Source of the DNA: Phocaeicola vulgatus ATCC 8482
GTDB taxonomy: Bacteria > Bacteroidota > Bacteroidia > Bacteroidales > Bacteroidaceae
Direction of reading: 5' to 3'
DNA: 64,000 nucleotides
Assembly (NCBI RefSeq): GCF_000012825.1
Contig: NC_009614.1
Span: 806,001-870,000, forward strand
This document shows, piece after piece, positions 36,284 to 44,618 of this stretch; the stretch's first letter is position 1, and every line of letters begins with the position of its first letter. The translations under genes and the position numbers were made by a program. The notes beneath the pieces are model-generated. The model saw only the letters and a program-made list of their open reading frames with translations, had not been told where the DNA came from and ran no database searches.

Positions 36284-37174
36284 TTAAATGATAGTCTTGT
36301 TCTTACGATAATTATCACGGAACTCTTTAGGAGTCACTCCTTTTTTCTTTTTAAAGATACGGTTGAAATTGGATAGATTATTAAAGCCACAATCATATCC
36401 TATTTCAGCTATTGACAAGGAAGAATCAACCAAAGCACGTGAAGCGGCCCCCAAGCGGATATCAGTAAGGAAATCGATAAAACTTTTGGAAGTATGCTGT
36501 TTGATAAAACGACAGAATGAGGCCTCGCTCATATTTACCATTTTAGCCACATCTGCAAGACGGATCACTTCCGAAAAATGAAAATGAACATAATCCAGCA
36601 CCTTGTTCAACTTCTCGTTAGTATGCTCTTTGGAAACAGAGTTAATGGCAAACTGCCCGGTTGACAGCTCACGCATCCCTTTGTCCAATGATAATTCATG
36701 AAGAATAACAAGCAGTTTTATCAAGGAATAGAAACTATCGTTCTCACAAGACAGCGTTTTCAACAACGGACGGACTTTCGCGATAGTCTCCCTGCTGAAC
36801 ACGATTCCTTTACGGGCACGGTGGAAAAGTTCCCGAATGCTGATCATCTGGTTCCTGTTCAGAATCTGGTCGGAAAGCAGATCGGAATGAAACTGAATGG
36901 TTATTTCATGGATATTCTGCGGCTTGTTGTTATAATCCCTCCAAGCATGTTCCAATTGAGGATTGGTGACCAGCACCAGTTCCTCTTCTTCTATTTCTTC
37001 TATGGAGTCTCCCACAATGCGTTGTGCGCCTTTTGCATTCTCAATATAGTTCAGTTCATATTCGGGATGTATATGTATAGGAAAATTAAAATTCGATTTC
37101 TGACGCTCTATCAAAATAAAGCAATCCTTGGCCGACAAAGGTGACACTTCTTTGAACAATTCTGTGTTTATCAT
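36284..37174 (-). CDS. AraC-family regulator with cupin sensor
   Basis: The 296-residue protein has an N-terminal cupin-like sensor (FPIHIHPEYELNYIENAKG, residues about 32-50, continuing through the EEEELVLVTNPQLEHAWR turn) and a C-terminal AraC double helix-turn-helix (about 190-290, with RLADVAKMVNMSEASFCRFIKQ and IAEIGYDCGFNNLSNFNRIFKKKKGVTPKEFR). It probably controls sugar or glycan genes. It lies upstream of the GH30/SusCD region but is separate from it (332 bp), so it is a candidate regulator of that locus only. Confidence 0.9.
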   Translation of the reverse strand: MINTELFKEVSPLSAKDCFILIERQKSNFNFPIHIHPEYELNYIENAKGAQRIVGDSIEEIEEEELVLVTNPQLEHAWRDYNNKPQNIHEITIQFHSDLLSDQILNRNQMISIRELFHRARKGIVFSRETIAKVRPLLKTLSCENDSFYSLIKLLVILHELSLDKGMRELSTGQFAINSVSKEHTNEKLNKVLDYVHFHFSEVIRLADVAKMVNMSEASFCRFIKQHTSKSFIDFLTDIRLGAASRALVDSSLSIAEIGYDCGFNNLSNFNRIFKKKKGVTPKEFRDNYRKNKTII

Positions 37175-37208
37175 ATTTCTCTTTCACATTAGATCTGATC
37201 TTGTATAG

Positions 37209-37216
37209 CAAAGATA
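37209..37216 (-). promoter_or_regulatory. -7 box for the AraC gene
   Basis: TATCTTTG on the minus strand, with TTTG 22 bp upstream as a plausible -33 box, 35 bp before the start codon. Confidence 0.55.
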
Positions 37217-37356
37217 ACATGAAATATGAAATCGGAAACAAAAAAGTGAACATATTTTTATACTAAACCTGCAAAAGTACCTTCTATAAAAACGTAGATA
37301 ACACAATACACAAAAACGAGAACCGTGTTATCCACGTCATTTCCATGAGGTTGCTT

Positions 37357-38130
37357 CTATTTCAGACAAGCCTTCATTGCTTTAATGATCGCTGAGTCAA
37401 ACCCTTCGTGATCCAATTCATTAATCCCCTTGATAGTCATACCACCGGGCGTACACACCTTATCTATTTCCACACTGGGATGAGTATCATTATTCAATAT
37501 CAAGGAAGCGGCTCCTTTCACAGACTGGGCAACCATTTTCTGTGCATCTTTCGGATAGATCCCCAATTCAATACCTGCCTGCATAGCTGCCTGAATATAT
37601 TTCAAGACATATGCGATACCACATGAAGTCAAAGCCGTAGTAGCAGCCATCTGACTTTCAGGAATAAGCATAGCCAATCCTAATTCATTAAAGATATCCA
37701 GCATCAGTTGTTCTTGTTCCTTACTGGCGTTACGACTGGATATCAAAGTCATACTTTCCAACTGAGAAATAGCAGTATTGGGAATCAAACGGAATATGGT
37801 CTGTTCCGGACCTACACTCTTTACCAGCTGTTCGAAAGTTACACCACCTGCAATAGAAACCAATACTTGCCGGGGAGTCAAATGAACCACACTCAACACT
37901 TGGTCTATCAACCACGGCTTTACAGCCAGAATAACGATATCGGCATCCTTTATCGCTTTCGGATTTTCCGTTGTCACATTAATCTCCGGATAATCCGCCT
38001 GTAGAGTTTCCAGACTTCCGCTGAACGGATCGGCTACTGTTACATCACTCGCTGGAATGATAGTGCCTTGGGCAAGGCCGCGAGCAATGGCCCCTCCCAT
38101 ATTTCCCGCACCAATAATTGCTACTTTCAT
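37357..38130 (-). CDS. proC: Pyrroline-5-carboxylate reductase
   Basis: The 257-residue protein has the NAD(P)-binding start VAIIGAGNMGGAIARGL, the central VSIAGGVTFEQL and FRLIPNTA, and a C-terminal helix region with the TPGGMTIKGINELDHEGFDSAI substrate-site motif. It reduces 1-pyrroline-5-carboxylate to proline, the last step of proline synthesis. The gene sits downstream of the arginine operon but has its own promoter box, and a terminator (38232-38271) separates the two. The link to arginine is metabolic, through glutamate semialdehyde and ornithine. Confidence 0.95.
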   Translation of the reverse strand: MKVAIIGAGNMGGAIARGLAQGTIIPASDVTVADPFSGSLETLQADYPEINVTTENPKAIKDADIVILAVKPWLIDQVLSVVHLTPRQVLVSIAGGVTFEQLVKSVGPEQTIFRLIPNTAISQLESMTLISSRNASKEQEQLMLDIFNELGLAMLIPESQMAATTALTSCGIAYVLKYIQAAMQAGIELGIYPKDAQKMVAQSVKGAASLILNNDTHPSVEIDKVCTPGGMTIKGINELDHEGFDSAIIKAMKACLK

Positions 38131-38156
38131 ATTATTAAAGATTAAGTCTATAGCTA

Positions 38157-38164
38157 CAAAGATA
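38157..38164 (-). promoter_or_regulatory. -7 box for proC
   Basis: TATCTTTG on the minus strand, 27 bp before the proC start codon. A -33 box is not clear. Confidence 0.45.
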
Positions 38165-38231
38165 AGGGAAAAAAGGAGAAGAACGTATTATGAAAAGCTA
38201 AAAATAAAATTACTTTGAAGAAGATGAAATC

Positions 38232-38271
38232 AAAAAGTCTCGCCGGAACCGAAATGTTTCCTGACGAGACC
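38232..38271 (-). terminator. Terminator of the arginine operon after argD
   Basis: Read leftwards, GTCTCG...CGAGAC with an inner AGGAA/TTCC pairing forms a hairpin that ends in TTTTT, 43 bp after the argD stop. Confidence 0.85.
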
Positions 38272-38313
38272 TTATTTTCTTTCGCTGATTATTATCCCTC
38301 TTGAATCTCCAGC

Positions 38314-39438
38314 TTATACCAACACTTTACGAAAGCGTCCAATAAATTCATCAGCCTCAGCCATAGTCAGACACAAAGGCGGGAGCAGACGGATTACATT
38401 CGTACCACTGACTCCGGTAAATACTTTCTGTTCGAACAGCAGACGCTGACGCAGTTCCTTAATCGGTTCGTCAAATTCCATACCGATCATCAAACCTTCG
38501 CCACGCACCTCTTTAATCTGTGGGAATTGTTTCAATTCTTTCAGCAGATGAGCACCTACCTTGGCAGCATTCTCTACCAGGTTCTCACCTTTCATAACAT
38601 CCAGCACCGCGATAGCAGCAGCACAAGCCAGGTGGTTACCACCAAAAGTGGTTCCCAATTGTCCATATACGGGTTTGAATTTCGGACTGATCAGGACACC
38701 AGCCATCGGAAAGCCATTGCCAATCCCCTTTGCAACCGTAATCATATCGGGACGGATACCTGCATGTTGGTGAGCAAAAAATTTACCGCTACGCCCGTAG
38801 CCGGATTGTATTTCATCCAAAACAAGTACTGCATCCACTTCTTCGCAAGCCTTACTCAGTTCTTTCAAGAATTTCACTTCCGGAACCTGAATACCGCCTA
38901 CTCCTTGAATACCTTCAATAATCACCGCACAGACATCTCCTTTTGCCAATTCCGCTTTAGCTGCTTCTATATCGTTCAAAGGCAGATAAGTCACATGCCC
39001 ATTGTCATTGATTGGGGCTATAATTTTCGGATTGTGGGTTACCTCCACTGCCAGTGAAGTACGTCCATGAAATGCTTTGCAAAAAGAAAGCACACGTTTG
39101 CGACCATTGTAAAAAGAAGCCAGTTTCAACGCATTTTCATTAGCTTCGGCCCCACTGTTTATCAAAAACAATTGATAATCATCATAACCCGAAAGTTTCC
39201 CTAAACGGTCTGCCACTTCCTGTTGTAGCTTGTTAACCACCGAATTGGAATAAAATCCCAACTGTGCAACCTGCTTGCTTATCATTTCCACATAATACGG
39301 ATGTGCGTGACCGATAGAAATAACCGCATGACCACCATACAAATCAAGGTATTCCGTACCTTGATCATCCCATACATGACAACCTTTTCCCTTGACAATG
39401 TTTATGTCAAAAAGAGGATATACATCAAATAATTTCAT
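38314..39438 (-). CDS. argD: Acetylornithine (succinylornithine) aminotransferase
   Basis: The 374-residue class-III aminotransferase has the GGHAVISIGHAHP region, NSGAEANENALKLA, the VLVLDEIQSGYGRSG motif and the PLP-lysine in MITVAKGIGNGFPMAG (about residue 230). It transfers an amino group to acylated glutamate semialdehyde in arginine synthesis. Bacteroides are reported to use succinylated intermediates, so the acyl group may be succinyl. It is the last gene of an operon with argR, a GNAT, argG and argC, separated from argC by 13 bp. Confidence 0.93.
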   Translation of the reverse strand: MKLFDVYPLFDINIVKGKGCHVWDDQGTEYLDLYGGHAVISIGHAHPYYVEMISKQVAQLGFYSNSVVNKLQQEVADRLGKLSGYDDYQLFLINSGAEANENALKLASFYNGRKRVLSFCKAFHGRTSLAVEVTHNPKIIAPINDNGHVTYLPLNDIEAAKAELAKGDVCAVIIEGIQGVGGIQVPEVKFLKELSKACEEVDAVLVLDEIQSGYGRSGKFFAHQHAGIRPDMITVAKGIGNGFPMAGVLISPKFKPVYGQLGTTFGGNHLACAAAIAVLDVMKGENLVENAAKVGAHLLKELKQFPQIKEVRGEGLMIGMEFDEPIKELRQRLLFEQKVFTGVSGTNVIRLLPPLCLTMAEADEFIGRFRKVLV

Positions 39439-39451
39439 AAACTCTTCTTTA

Positions 39452-40420
39452 TTAAAAAGCAGACGGTTTCAACCTCAGCCCTACGGTTTCTTCCAGATTG
39501 AACATGAGATTCATATTATGGACCGCTTGTCCGCTTGCCCCCTTCAACAAGTTGTCAATGCAAGAGATAACCAGCAGTTTATCGCCATGCTTCTCCAAAT
39601 GAATCAAACACTTGTTGGTGTTCACCACCTGCTTCAAATCTATATTTTTGTCTACAATATGAACGAAAGAATCCTCGGCATAATAGTCTTGATACATCTT
39701 CACCAGTTCTTCCAGTTCCACCTTGCATTTGACTACCAGAGTAGCAAAGATACCACGCGGGAAATCACCCCGGTAAGGAATAAAATCTATTTCAGCATTA
39801 AAGCTGTTTTGCAACTGTTTCAATGATTGCTTGATTTCGGGAACATGCTGATGAGAAAACGGTTTATAGATGCTCATATTATTATTACGCCAGCTGAAAT
39901 GGCTGGTAGCACCCGGTTTCACCCCTGCCCCTGTACTTCCGGTAATGGCATTTACCATTATATCCTCGTTCAGTAACAGATGTTTGGCTAACGGCAATAA
40001 ACCCAATTGAATACAAGTGGCAAAACATCCCGGATTGGCCACGTGCTTGCTATGGCAGATAGCACGACGGTTCAGTTCCGGCAAACCATAGATGAAGTCA
40101 TGGTCATCACTCTTGATACGATAGTCCATACTGAGGTCTATGATTTTCAAATCCTCGGGTACATTGTGACTATCCATAAACTTCTTTGTATCTCCATGAG
40201 CCGTACAGAAGAACAATACATCAATCTCATCCAAAGGAAGTTCGTCGGTAAAAACCAAATCCGTTTCACCATAGAGTCCCTCATGTACGTCGGTAATCTT
40301 ATTGCCGGCGTTACTGCTGCTGTTTATAAACTTTATGTCTACATCAGGGTGATTAATCAGCAGACGAATCAATTCGCCCGCCGTATAACCTGCCCCACCG
40401 ATAATTCCTGCTTTAATCAT
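39452..40420 (-). CDS. argC: N-acyl-gamma-glutamyl-phosphate reductase
   Basis: The 322-residue protein has the N-terminal Rossmann motif AGIIGGAGYTAGELIRLL, the GLPELNRRAI segment and the catalytic cysteine in VANPGCFATCIQLGL (about residue 133), followed by HVPEIKQSL. It reduces acylated glutamyl-phosphate to the semialdehyde. It starts 5 bp before the end of argG, which it follows in the operon. Confidence 0.95.
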   Translation of the reverse strand: MIKAGIIGGAGYTAGELIRLLINHPDVDIKFINSSSNAGNKITDVHEGLYGETDLVFTDELPLDEIDVLFFCTAHGDTKKFMDSHNVPEDLKIIDLSMDYRIKSDDHDFIYGLPELNRRAICHSKHVANPGCFATCIQLGLLPLAKHLLLNEDIMVNAITGSTGAGVKPGATSHFSWRNNNMSIYKPFSHQHVPEIKQSLKQLQNSFNAEIDFIPYRGDFPRGIFATLVVKCKVELEELVKMYQDYYAEDSFVHIVDKNIDLKQVVNTNKCLIHLEKHGDKLLVISCIDNLLKGASGQAVHNMNLMFNLEETVGLRLKPSAF

Positions 40421-40425
40421 ACTTA

Positions 40426-41634
40426 TTAAATTTCTTCGTCCTTGTGGTTATTATAATAAACACGCAAAGGTGTAGAAGTCACTTTGATAAAGCCTTTGGC
40501 ATCTTCTGCTGTCCATCCCTTCTGCATTTCACCATATTCACCGAATTTGGTCTTCACCAGGTCGTCTTTCGATTCAACACCCACAGTAGAGAATGAAAGC
40601 GGACGGAGTTCCAAGATAGCTGTACCGTTTACATTACGCTGAGATTCCTGCAACATTGCCTCAATATCGCGCATTACCGGTTCCAGATACTGACTTTCAT
40701 GCAAGAACATTCCATACCAGTTGGCAACCTGGTCTTTCCAGTATTGCTGCCACTTGCTCAACGTATATTTTTCAAGGAAACGATGGGCTCCGATAATCAG
40801 CATAGGAGCAGCAGCCTCGAATCCTACACGCCCTTTGATACCGATAATGGTATCCCCAACGTGCATGTCACGGCCGATACCGTAGGGTGCACCGATCTCT
40901 TCCACTTTCTGAATAGCCTTGATAGGATCATCAAACTTCTCGTCATTAACAGCCTTCAGCTCACCTTTTTCAAATGTAAGACGAAGCTGTTCGCTTCCTT
41001 CCTTGGTCACCTGTTTCAAATAAGCACTTTCGGGCAAACCCTGCGCAGAGTCCAATATTTCCCCACCGCAGATAGAAGTTCCCCAAAGACCTACATTATA
41101 AGAATATTTCAATTTTGTAAAGTCAGCGGCAAAACCATGTTCATTCAAATAATCAATTTCCTGCTGACGGCTTAATGCCATGTCACGGGTCAATGTGATG
41201 ATCTCAACCCCCGGAGCCAATACCAAAAAAGTCATATCGAAACGAATCTGGTCATTACCCGCACCAGTCGAGCCGTGTGCGATAGCATCCGCACCTATTT
41301 CATTAGCATAACGTGCTATGGCCAACCCTTGGAAGATACGTTCAGAACTTACAGAAATAGGATAAGTACCATTACGGAGCACATTACCGAATACCATATA
41401 TTTCAAGCTCTTCTCATAGTATTCCCGGGTCACATCCAATGTCACATACTTCACAGCACCCAGTTTGTAAGCGTTCTCTTCGTTCTGCTTCAGCTGCTCC
41501 TCACTGAAACCACCCGTGTTTGCACAAGCAGCATACACTTCATACCCTTTTTCCTTAGCCAGATACATTACAGTGAAAGAGGTATCAAGCCCCCCGCTGA
41601 ATGCTACTACTACTTTTTTCTTTTTTTCTTCCAT
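40426..41634 (-). CDS. argG: Argininosuccinate synthase
   Basis: The 402-residue protein has the ATP-pyrophosphatase loop AFSGGLDTSFTVMYL (residues 11-25), SVSSERIFQGLAIARYA, AIAHGSTGAGNDQIRFD and the C-terminal motif EIGAPYGIGRDMHVGDTIIGI. It joins citrulline and aspartate. It follows the GNAT gene by 100 bp, and that gap contains a large AT-rich inverted repeat. argC follows after 5 bp. Its length (402) is normal. Confidence 0.95.
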   Translation of the reverse strand: MEEKKKKVVVAFSGGLDTSFTVMYLAKEKGYEVYAACANTGGFSEEQLKQNEENAYKLGAVKYVTLDVTREYYEKSLKYMVFGNVLRNGTYPISVSSERIFQGLAIARYANEIGADAIAHGSTGAGNDQIRFDMTFLVLAPGVEIITLTRDMALSRQQEIDYLNEHGFAADFTKLKYSYNVGLWGTSICGGEILDSAQGLPESAYLKQVTKEGSEQLRLTFEKGELKAVNDEKFDDPIKAIQKVEEIGAPYGIGRDMHVGDTIIGIKGRVGFEAAAPMLIIGAHRFLEKYTLSKWQQYWKDQVANWYGMFLHESQYLEPVMRDIEAMLQESQRNVNGTAILELRPLSFSTVGVESKDDLVKTKFGEYGEMQKGWTAEDAKGFIKVTSTPLRVYYNNHKDEEI

Positions 41635-41650
41635 AATGATATTATTTTAA

Positions 41651-41723
41651 TTGAGAATTAAAAATTGAAAACTGAGAAATAAGTACATGAACGCGCAGCC
41701 ATCTTTTAATTTTTAATTCTTAA
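41651..41723 (-). repeat. AT-rich inverted repeat between the GNAT gene and argG
   Basis: Arms 41651-41671 and 41704-41723 are nearly complementary (core GAATTAAAAATT with AATTTTTAATTC). It could be an attenuator or mRNA-processing structure within the arginine operon. Its sequence resembles common intergenic A/T repeats, so no role is certain. Confidence 0.5.
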
Positions 41724-41734
41724 TTTTTAATTTA

Positions 41735-42292
41735 TTAAATAGTGTCTTCTTCGTGCAAAGCCGGATCGTAAAGCATGGCTGTACAAATACAGAACTTACG
41801 GTTCTTTGCCACTAATATATCGTGATTGATACAGCCTTCACAACCTTTCCAAAAGGCCTCATCATCAGTCAGTTCATTGAAAGTTACAGGAACATATCCC
41901 AGTTCTGTATTCATTTTCATTACCGCCGCGCCACTGGTCAGACTGAATATCTTCGCTTTAGGCCATCGCAGACGTGCCAATCGGAACGAAGCCGCCTTTA
42001 TACGCTTGGCCAAGCCCATCCCACGATAATTGGGATGCACAATCAATCCCGAAGTTGCTACATATTGCTTGTTTCCCCATGACTCAATATAGGTAAATCC
42101 TGCAAAATCCTCTCCACATAAGGCAATAATCGCCTTTCCTTCTTTCATCTTTGTAGTCACATATTCATGTGTGCGTTCTGCAATGCCTGTTCCGCGTACC
42201 TTAGCCGCCTCTCTAATAGTATCTAAAATTTTATCAACGTAAACTTCATGTGAGGCATCTGCCACCATCACATCCACTTGTTTAGCATCCAT
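41735..42292 (-). CDS. GNAT-family N-acetyltransferase in the arginine operon
   Basis: The 185-residue protein has the GNAT core: a FAGFTYIESWG strand, SGLIVHPNYRGMGLAKRIK (the CoA loop, about residues 82-100) and IFSLTSGAAVMKMNTELGYVPV. C-terminally there is GCEGCINHDILVAKNRKFCIC, rich in cysteine. Placed between argR and argG, it is a good candidate for the first step of arginine synthesis, making N-acylglutamate (acetyl or succinyl donor). The reaction is inferred from position, not shown. It is separated by 22 bp from argR. Confidence 0.8.
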   Translation of the reverse strand: MDAKQVDVMVADASHEVYVDKILDTIREAAKVRGTGIAERTHEYVTTKMKEGKAIIALCGEDFAGFTYIESWGNKQYVATSGLIVHPNYRGMGLAKRIKAASFRLARLRWPKAKIFSLTSGAAVMKMNTELGYVPVTFNELTDDEAFWKGCEGCINHDILVAKNRKFCICTAMLYDPALHEEDTI

Positions 42293-42314
42293 TTCCTTTT
42301 TTATCTATATTATT

Positions 42315-42791
42315 TTATTGTATATTCGGTATAATCAATGAAAGCGCATTCTTCACTCCCGCTCTTGTGCAGCCTTCACGAATGACAAGCATAATAGTAT
42401 CATCACCAGCAATAGTTCCCAATATTTCATCAAAGTTCCGGTTATCAATATCATAAGCCAAACTACTAGCATATCCGGGACGAGTCTTGATTACTGCCAG
42501 ATTAGCCGAAAATTCAATGGAAATAAATCCATTATGCATCAACATCTCACTGGCCGAATGTTGCTCAGTCATACGTTTGTACATGGTATTGTTTGGCAAT
42601 ACATATACATAATTTCCGTTCATACTGGCTGCTTTCGCCACTTTCAACTGCTTCAAGTCACGAGACAAAGTAGCTTGGGTCAATCGGAATCCTTCTTTCG
42701 CCAATTCCTGCAACAACTCTTCCTGGCTACCTACTTCCTTGCTCGAAATAATAATCTTAATGGCATCAAGTCTGCTATTCTTGCTCTTCAT
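42315..42791 (-). CDS. argR: Arginine repressor
   Basis: The 158-residue protein has the ArgR N-terminal winged helix (IIISSKEVGSQEELLQEL and FRLTQATLSRDLKQLKV) and the C-terminal hexamerisation and arginine-binding half (VIKTRPGYASSLAYDI, GTIAGDDTIMLV). It represses arginine biosynthesis when arginine is bound. It is the first gene of the operon; operator-like half-sites lie just upstream. Confidence 0.93.
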   Translation of the reverse strand: MKSKNSRLDAIKIIISSKEVGSQEELLQELAKEGFRLTQATLSRDLKQLKVAKAASMNGNYVYVLPNNTMYKRMTEQHSASEMLMHNGFISIEFSANLAVIKTRPGYASSLAYDIDNRNFDEILGTIAGDDTIMLVIREGCTRAGVKNALSLIIPNIQ

Positions 42792-42817
42792 ACTGCATAA
42801 TTATTCTGATTCGACTG

Positions 42818-42825
42818 CAAAATTA
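42818..42825 (-). promoter_or_regulatory. -7 box for the argR operon
   Basis: TAATTTTG on the minus strand, with TTTG 23 bp upstream (-33). It is 27 bp before the argR start codon. Confidence 0.5.
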
Positions 42826-42826
42826 C

Positions 42827-42845
42827 AGAATATTCGGGAATATAG
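42827..42845 (-). promoter_or_regulatory. ARG-box-like operator before argR
   Basis: GAATATTC and GAATAT half-sites 2 bp apart resemble the TGAAT/ATTCA arginine-repressor half-sites and overlap the space between the -33 and -7 boxes. Other AT-rich stretches follow at 42856-42891. The consensus in Bacteroides is not certain. Confidence 0.4.
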
Positions 42846-43053
42846 ATACAAAAAAGAGAATATTTTTGCGACTTTATGCATATTTTCAATAAAGCTCTTA
42901 TCCATCATCCCAAGAGTAAACCAAAATCACACCAAATTCTTCTTTTCAATGCGATCTTCTTAAAAAGACGGTAATATTATGTTTTACGGCAGGTACAACC
43001 AAATCCAACAGTTATAATATCAAAAAAACAAGGACGACTTTCGGGGAATAAAC

Positions 43054-43061
43054 TATTTTTG
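43054..43061 (+). promoter_or_regulatory. -7 box for the rhamnose operon
   Basis: TATTTTTG fits TAnnTTTG, 37 bp before the rhaB start codon. No clear -33 box. The rest of 42892-43053 is AT-rich and holds no gene. Confidence 0.5.
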
Positions 43062-43097
43062 CATCACTATTAATTCCTTAAAATCAAAAATAAAGGC

Positions 43098-44576
43098 ATG
43101 GAACACACTTATTTCTTTGCGGTAGACCTGGGTGCCACCAGTGGACGTACCATCTTAGGTTGCCTGGGAGAAGGCAAAATGGAGTTGAAAGAACTGACTC
43201 GTTTCCCTAATCATATTATAGAAACCGGAGGACATTGTTATTGGGATATTTACGCCTTATACAATGAAATTATCAGGGGACTGAAAGTGGTAGCCAAAGA
43301 CAATCTGCCTATCCGGTCCATCGGTATCGATACTTGGGGGGTGGATTTCGTATTCGTGGGCAAAGACGGAGAGTTACTCCGCAATCCTTATTGCTACCGC
43401 GACCCTCACACAACAGGTGCACCTGAAGAATATTTTACCCATATTCCCCGTGAACGAGTATATGACATCACTGGAATTCAAATTATGAATTTCAATTCCT
43501 TGTTCCAATTGTCAACACTCCACCGCAATCATTGCTCGGCCTTGGAAGCAGCCGATAAAATACTGTTTATGCCGGATGCCTTAAGCTATATGCTGACCGG
43601 TAAAATGGTAACAGAATATACCATCGCTTCTACTTCCCAGATGTTGAATCCGCGCACCAAACGCTTCGAAAAGGAACTGCTGGATGTAGCAGATATCAAG
43701 GAAGAACAGTTCGGCCGTTTCGTTTTCCCGGGAGAGCCTATCGGAGTACTGACAGAAGAAGTGCAGAAAATCACAGGTCTGGGAGCTATTCCAGTCATTG
43801 CCGTTGCCGGTCATGACACAGGTTCAGCCGTGGCTGCCGTACCAGCACAAAACGAAAGATTCGCTTATCTGAGTTCCGGTACGTGGAGCCTGATGGGAAT
43901 TGAAGTGAAAGATGCCATTATAAATAAGGAAAGCTTTGAACAGAACTTCACCAATGAAGGAGGTGTGGAAGGAACTACCCGGTTCCTGAAAAACATCTGT
44001 GGCATGTGGCTGTTGGAGCGTTGCCGCAAAGAATGGGAATCAACCAACAACTATTCTTACACAGAACTGATAGATGCCGCTCTGACAGTTCCCGCTTTCC
44101 GCAGTCTCATCAATCCCGATGCCCCCTGCTTCTCCAATCCGACATCTATGATTCAAGCCATCGGACATTATTGCAAAGAAACCAACCAACCTGTACCACA
44201 GAGTTATGGCGAAATCACCCGTTGCATATTCGACAGTCTTGCCCTGCGCTACAAACAAGTATTCGGCTATTTGCAACAAATGGCCCCGTTCCCCATCGAA
44301 AAGCTGCACATTATCGGTGGAGGCTCACGAAACAATCTGTTAAACCAGTTCACTTGCAATGCAGTGGGCGTACCTGTCATAGCAGGTCCCAGTGAAGGGA
44401 CAGCTATCGGTAACATTATGTTACAGGCAAAAGCCAACGGGCTGGTAAGCGATATCGCGGCTATGCGCCAACTAATCAGCACTTCCATAGAAACCGTTTC
44501 TTTTGAGCCCCAACAAGCAGAAGAATGGGAAGAAGCATATAAGAAGTATTTAGCTCATTATAGAGAAGATATTTAA
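43098..44576 (+). CDS. rhaB: Rhamnulokinase
   Basis: The 492-residue FGGY-family sugar kinase has the start FAVDLGATSGRTILG, the substrate motif GIDTWGVDFVF, a central VPVIAG-like GLGAIPVIAVAGHDTGSAVA (about residue 235) and the ATP-site HIIGGGSRNNLLNQFTCNAVG (about 410). It phosphorylates L-rhamnulose. It is first in an operon with the isomerase, permease and aldolase, in the order of Bacteroides rhamnose operons. Confidence 0.95.
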   Translation: MEHTYFFAVDLGATSGRTILGCLGEGKMELKELTRFPNHIIETGGHCYWDIYALYNEIIRGLKVVAKDNLPIRSIGIDTWGVDFVFVGKDGELLRNPYCYRDPHTTGAPEEYFTHIPRERVYDITGIQIMNFNSLFQLSTLHRNHCSALEAADKILFMPDALSYMLTGKMVTEYTIASTSQMLNPRTKRFEKELLDVADIKEEQFGRFVFPGEPIGVLTEEVQKITGLGAIPVIAVAGHDTGSAVAAVPAQNERFAYLSSGTWSLMGIEVKDAIINKESFEQNFTNEGGVEGTTRFLKNICGMWLLERCRKEWESTNNYSYTELIDAALTVPAFRSLINPDAPCFSNPTSMIQAIGHYCKETNQPVPQSYGEITRCIFDSLALRYKQVFGYLQQMAPFPIEKLHIIGGGSRNNLLNQFTCNAVGVPVIAGPSEGTAIGNIMLQAKANGLVSDIAAMRQLISTSIETVSFEPQQAEEWEEAYKKYLAHYREDI

Positions 44577-44618
44577 TATTCACCTTGAAATTTATTCATT
44601 AAACAAACAAATAATATC

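Noticed and set aside
36061..36291. 76-residue plus-strand ORF before the AraC gene
   Set aside because: It has no signal, domain or promoter, and it overlaps the AraC stop. Nothing supports a real gene.
42892..43053. tRNA or small RNA gene before rhaB
   Set aside because: No cloverleaf, no CCA end and no strong hairpin with a T-run was found in this AT-rich gap.
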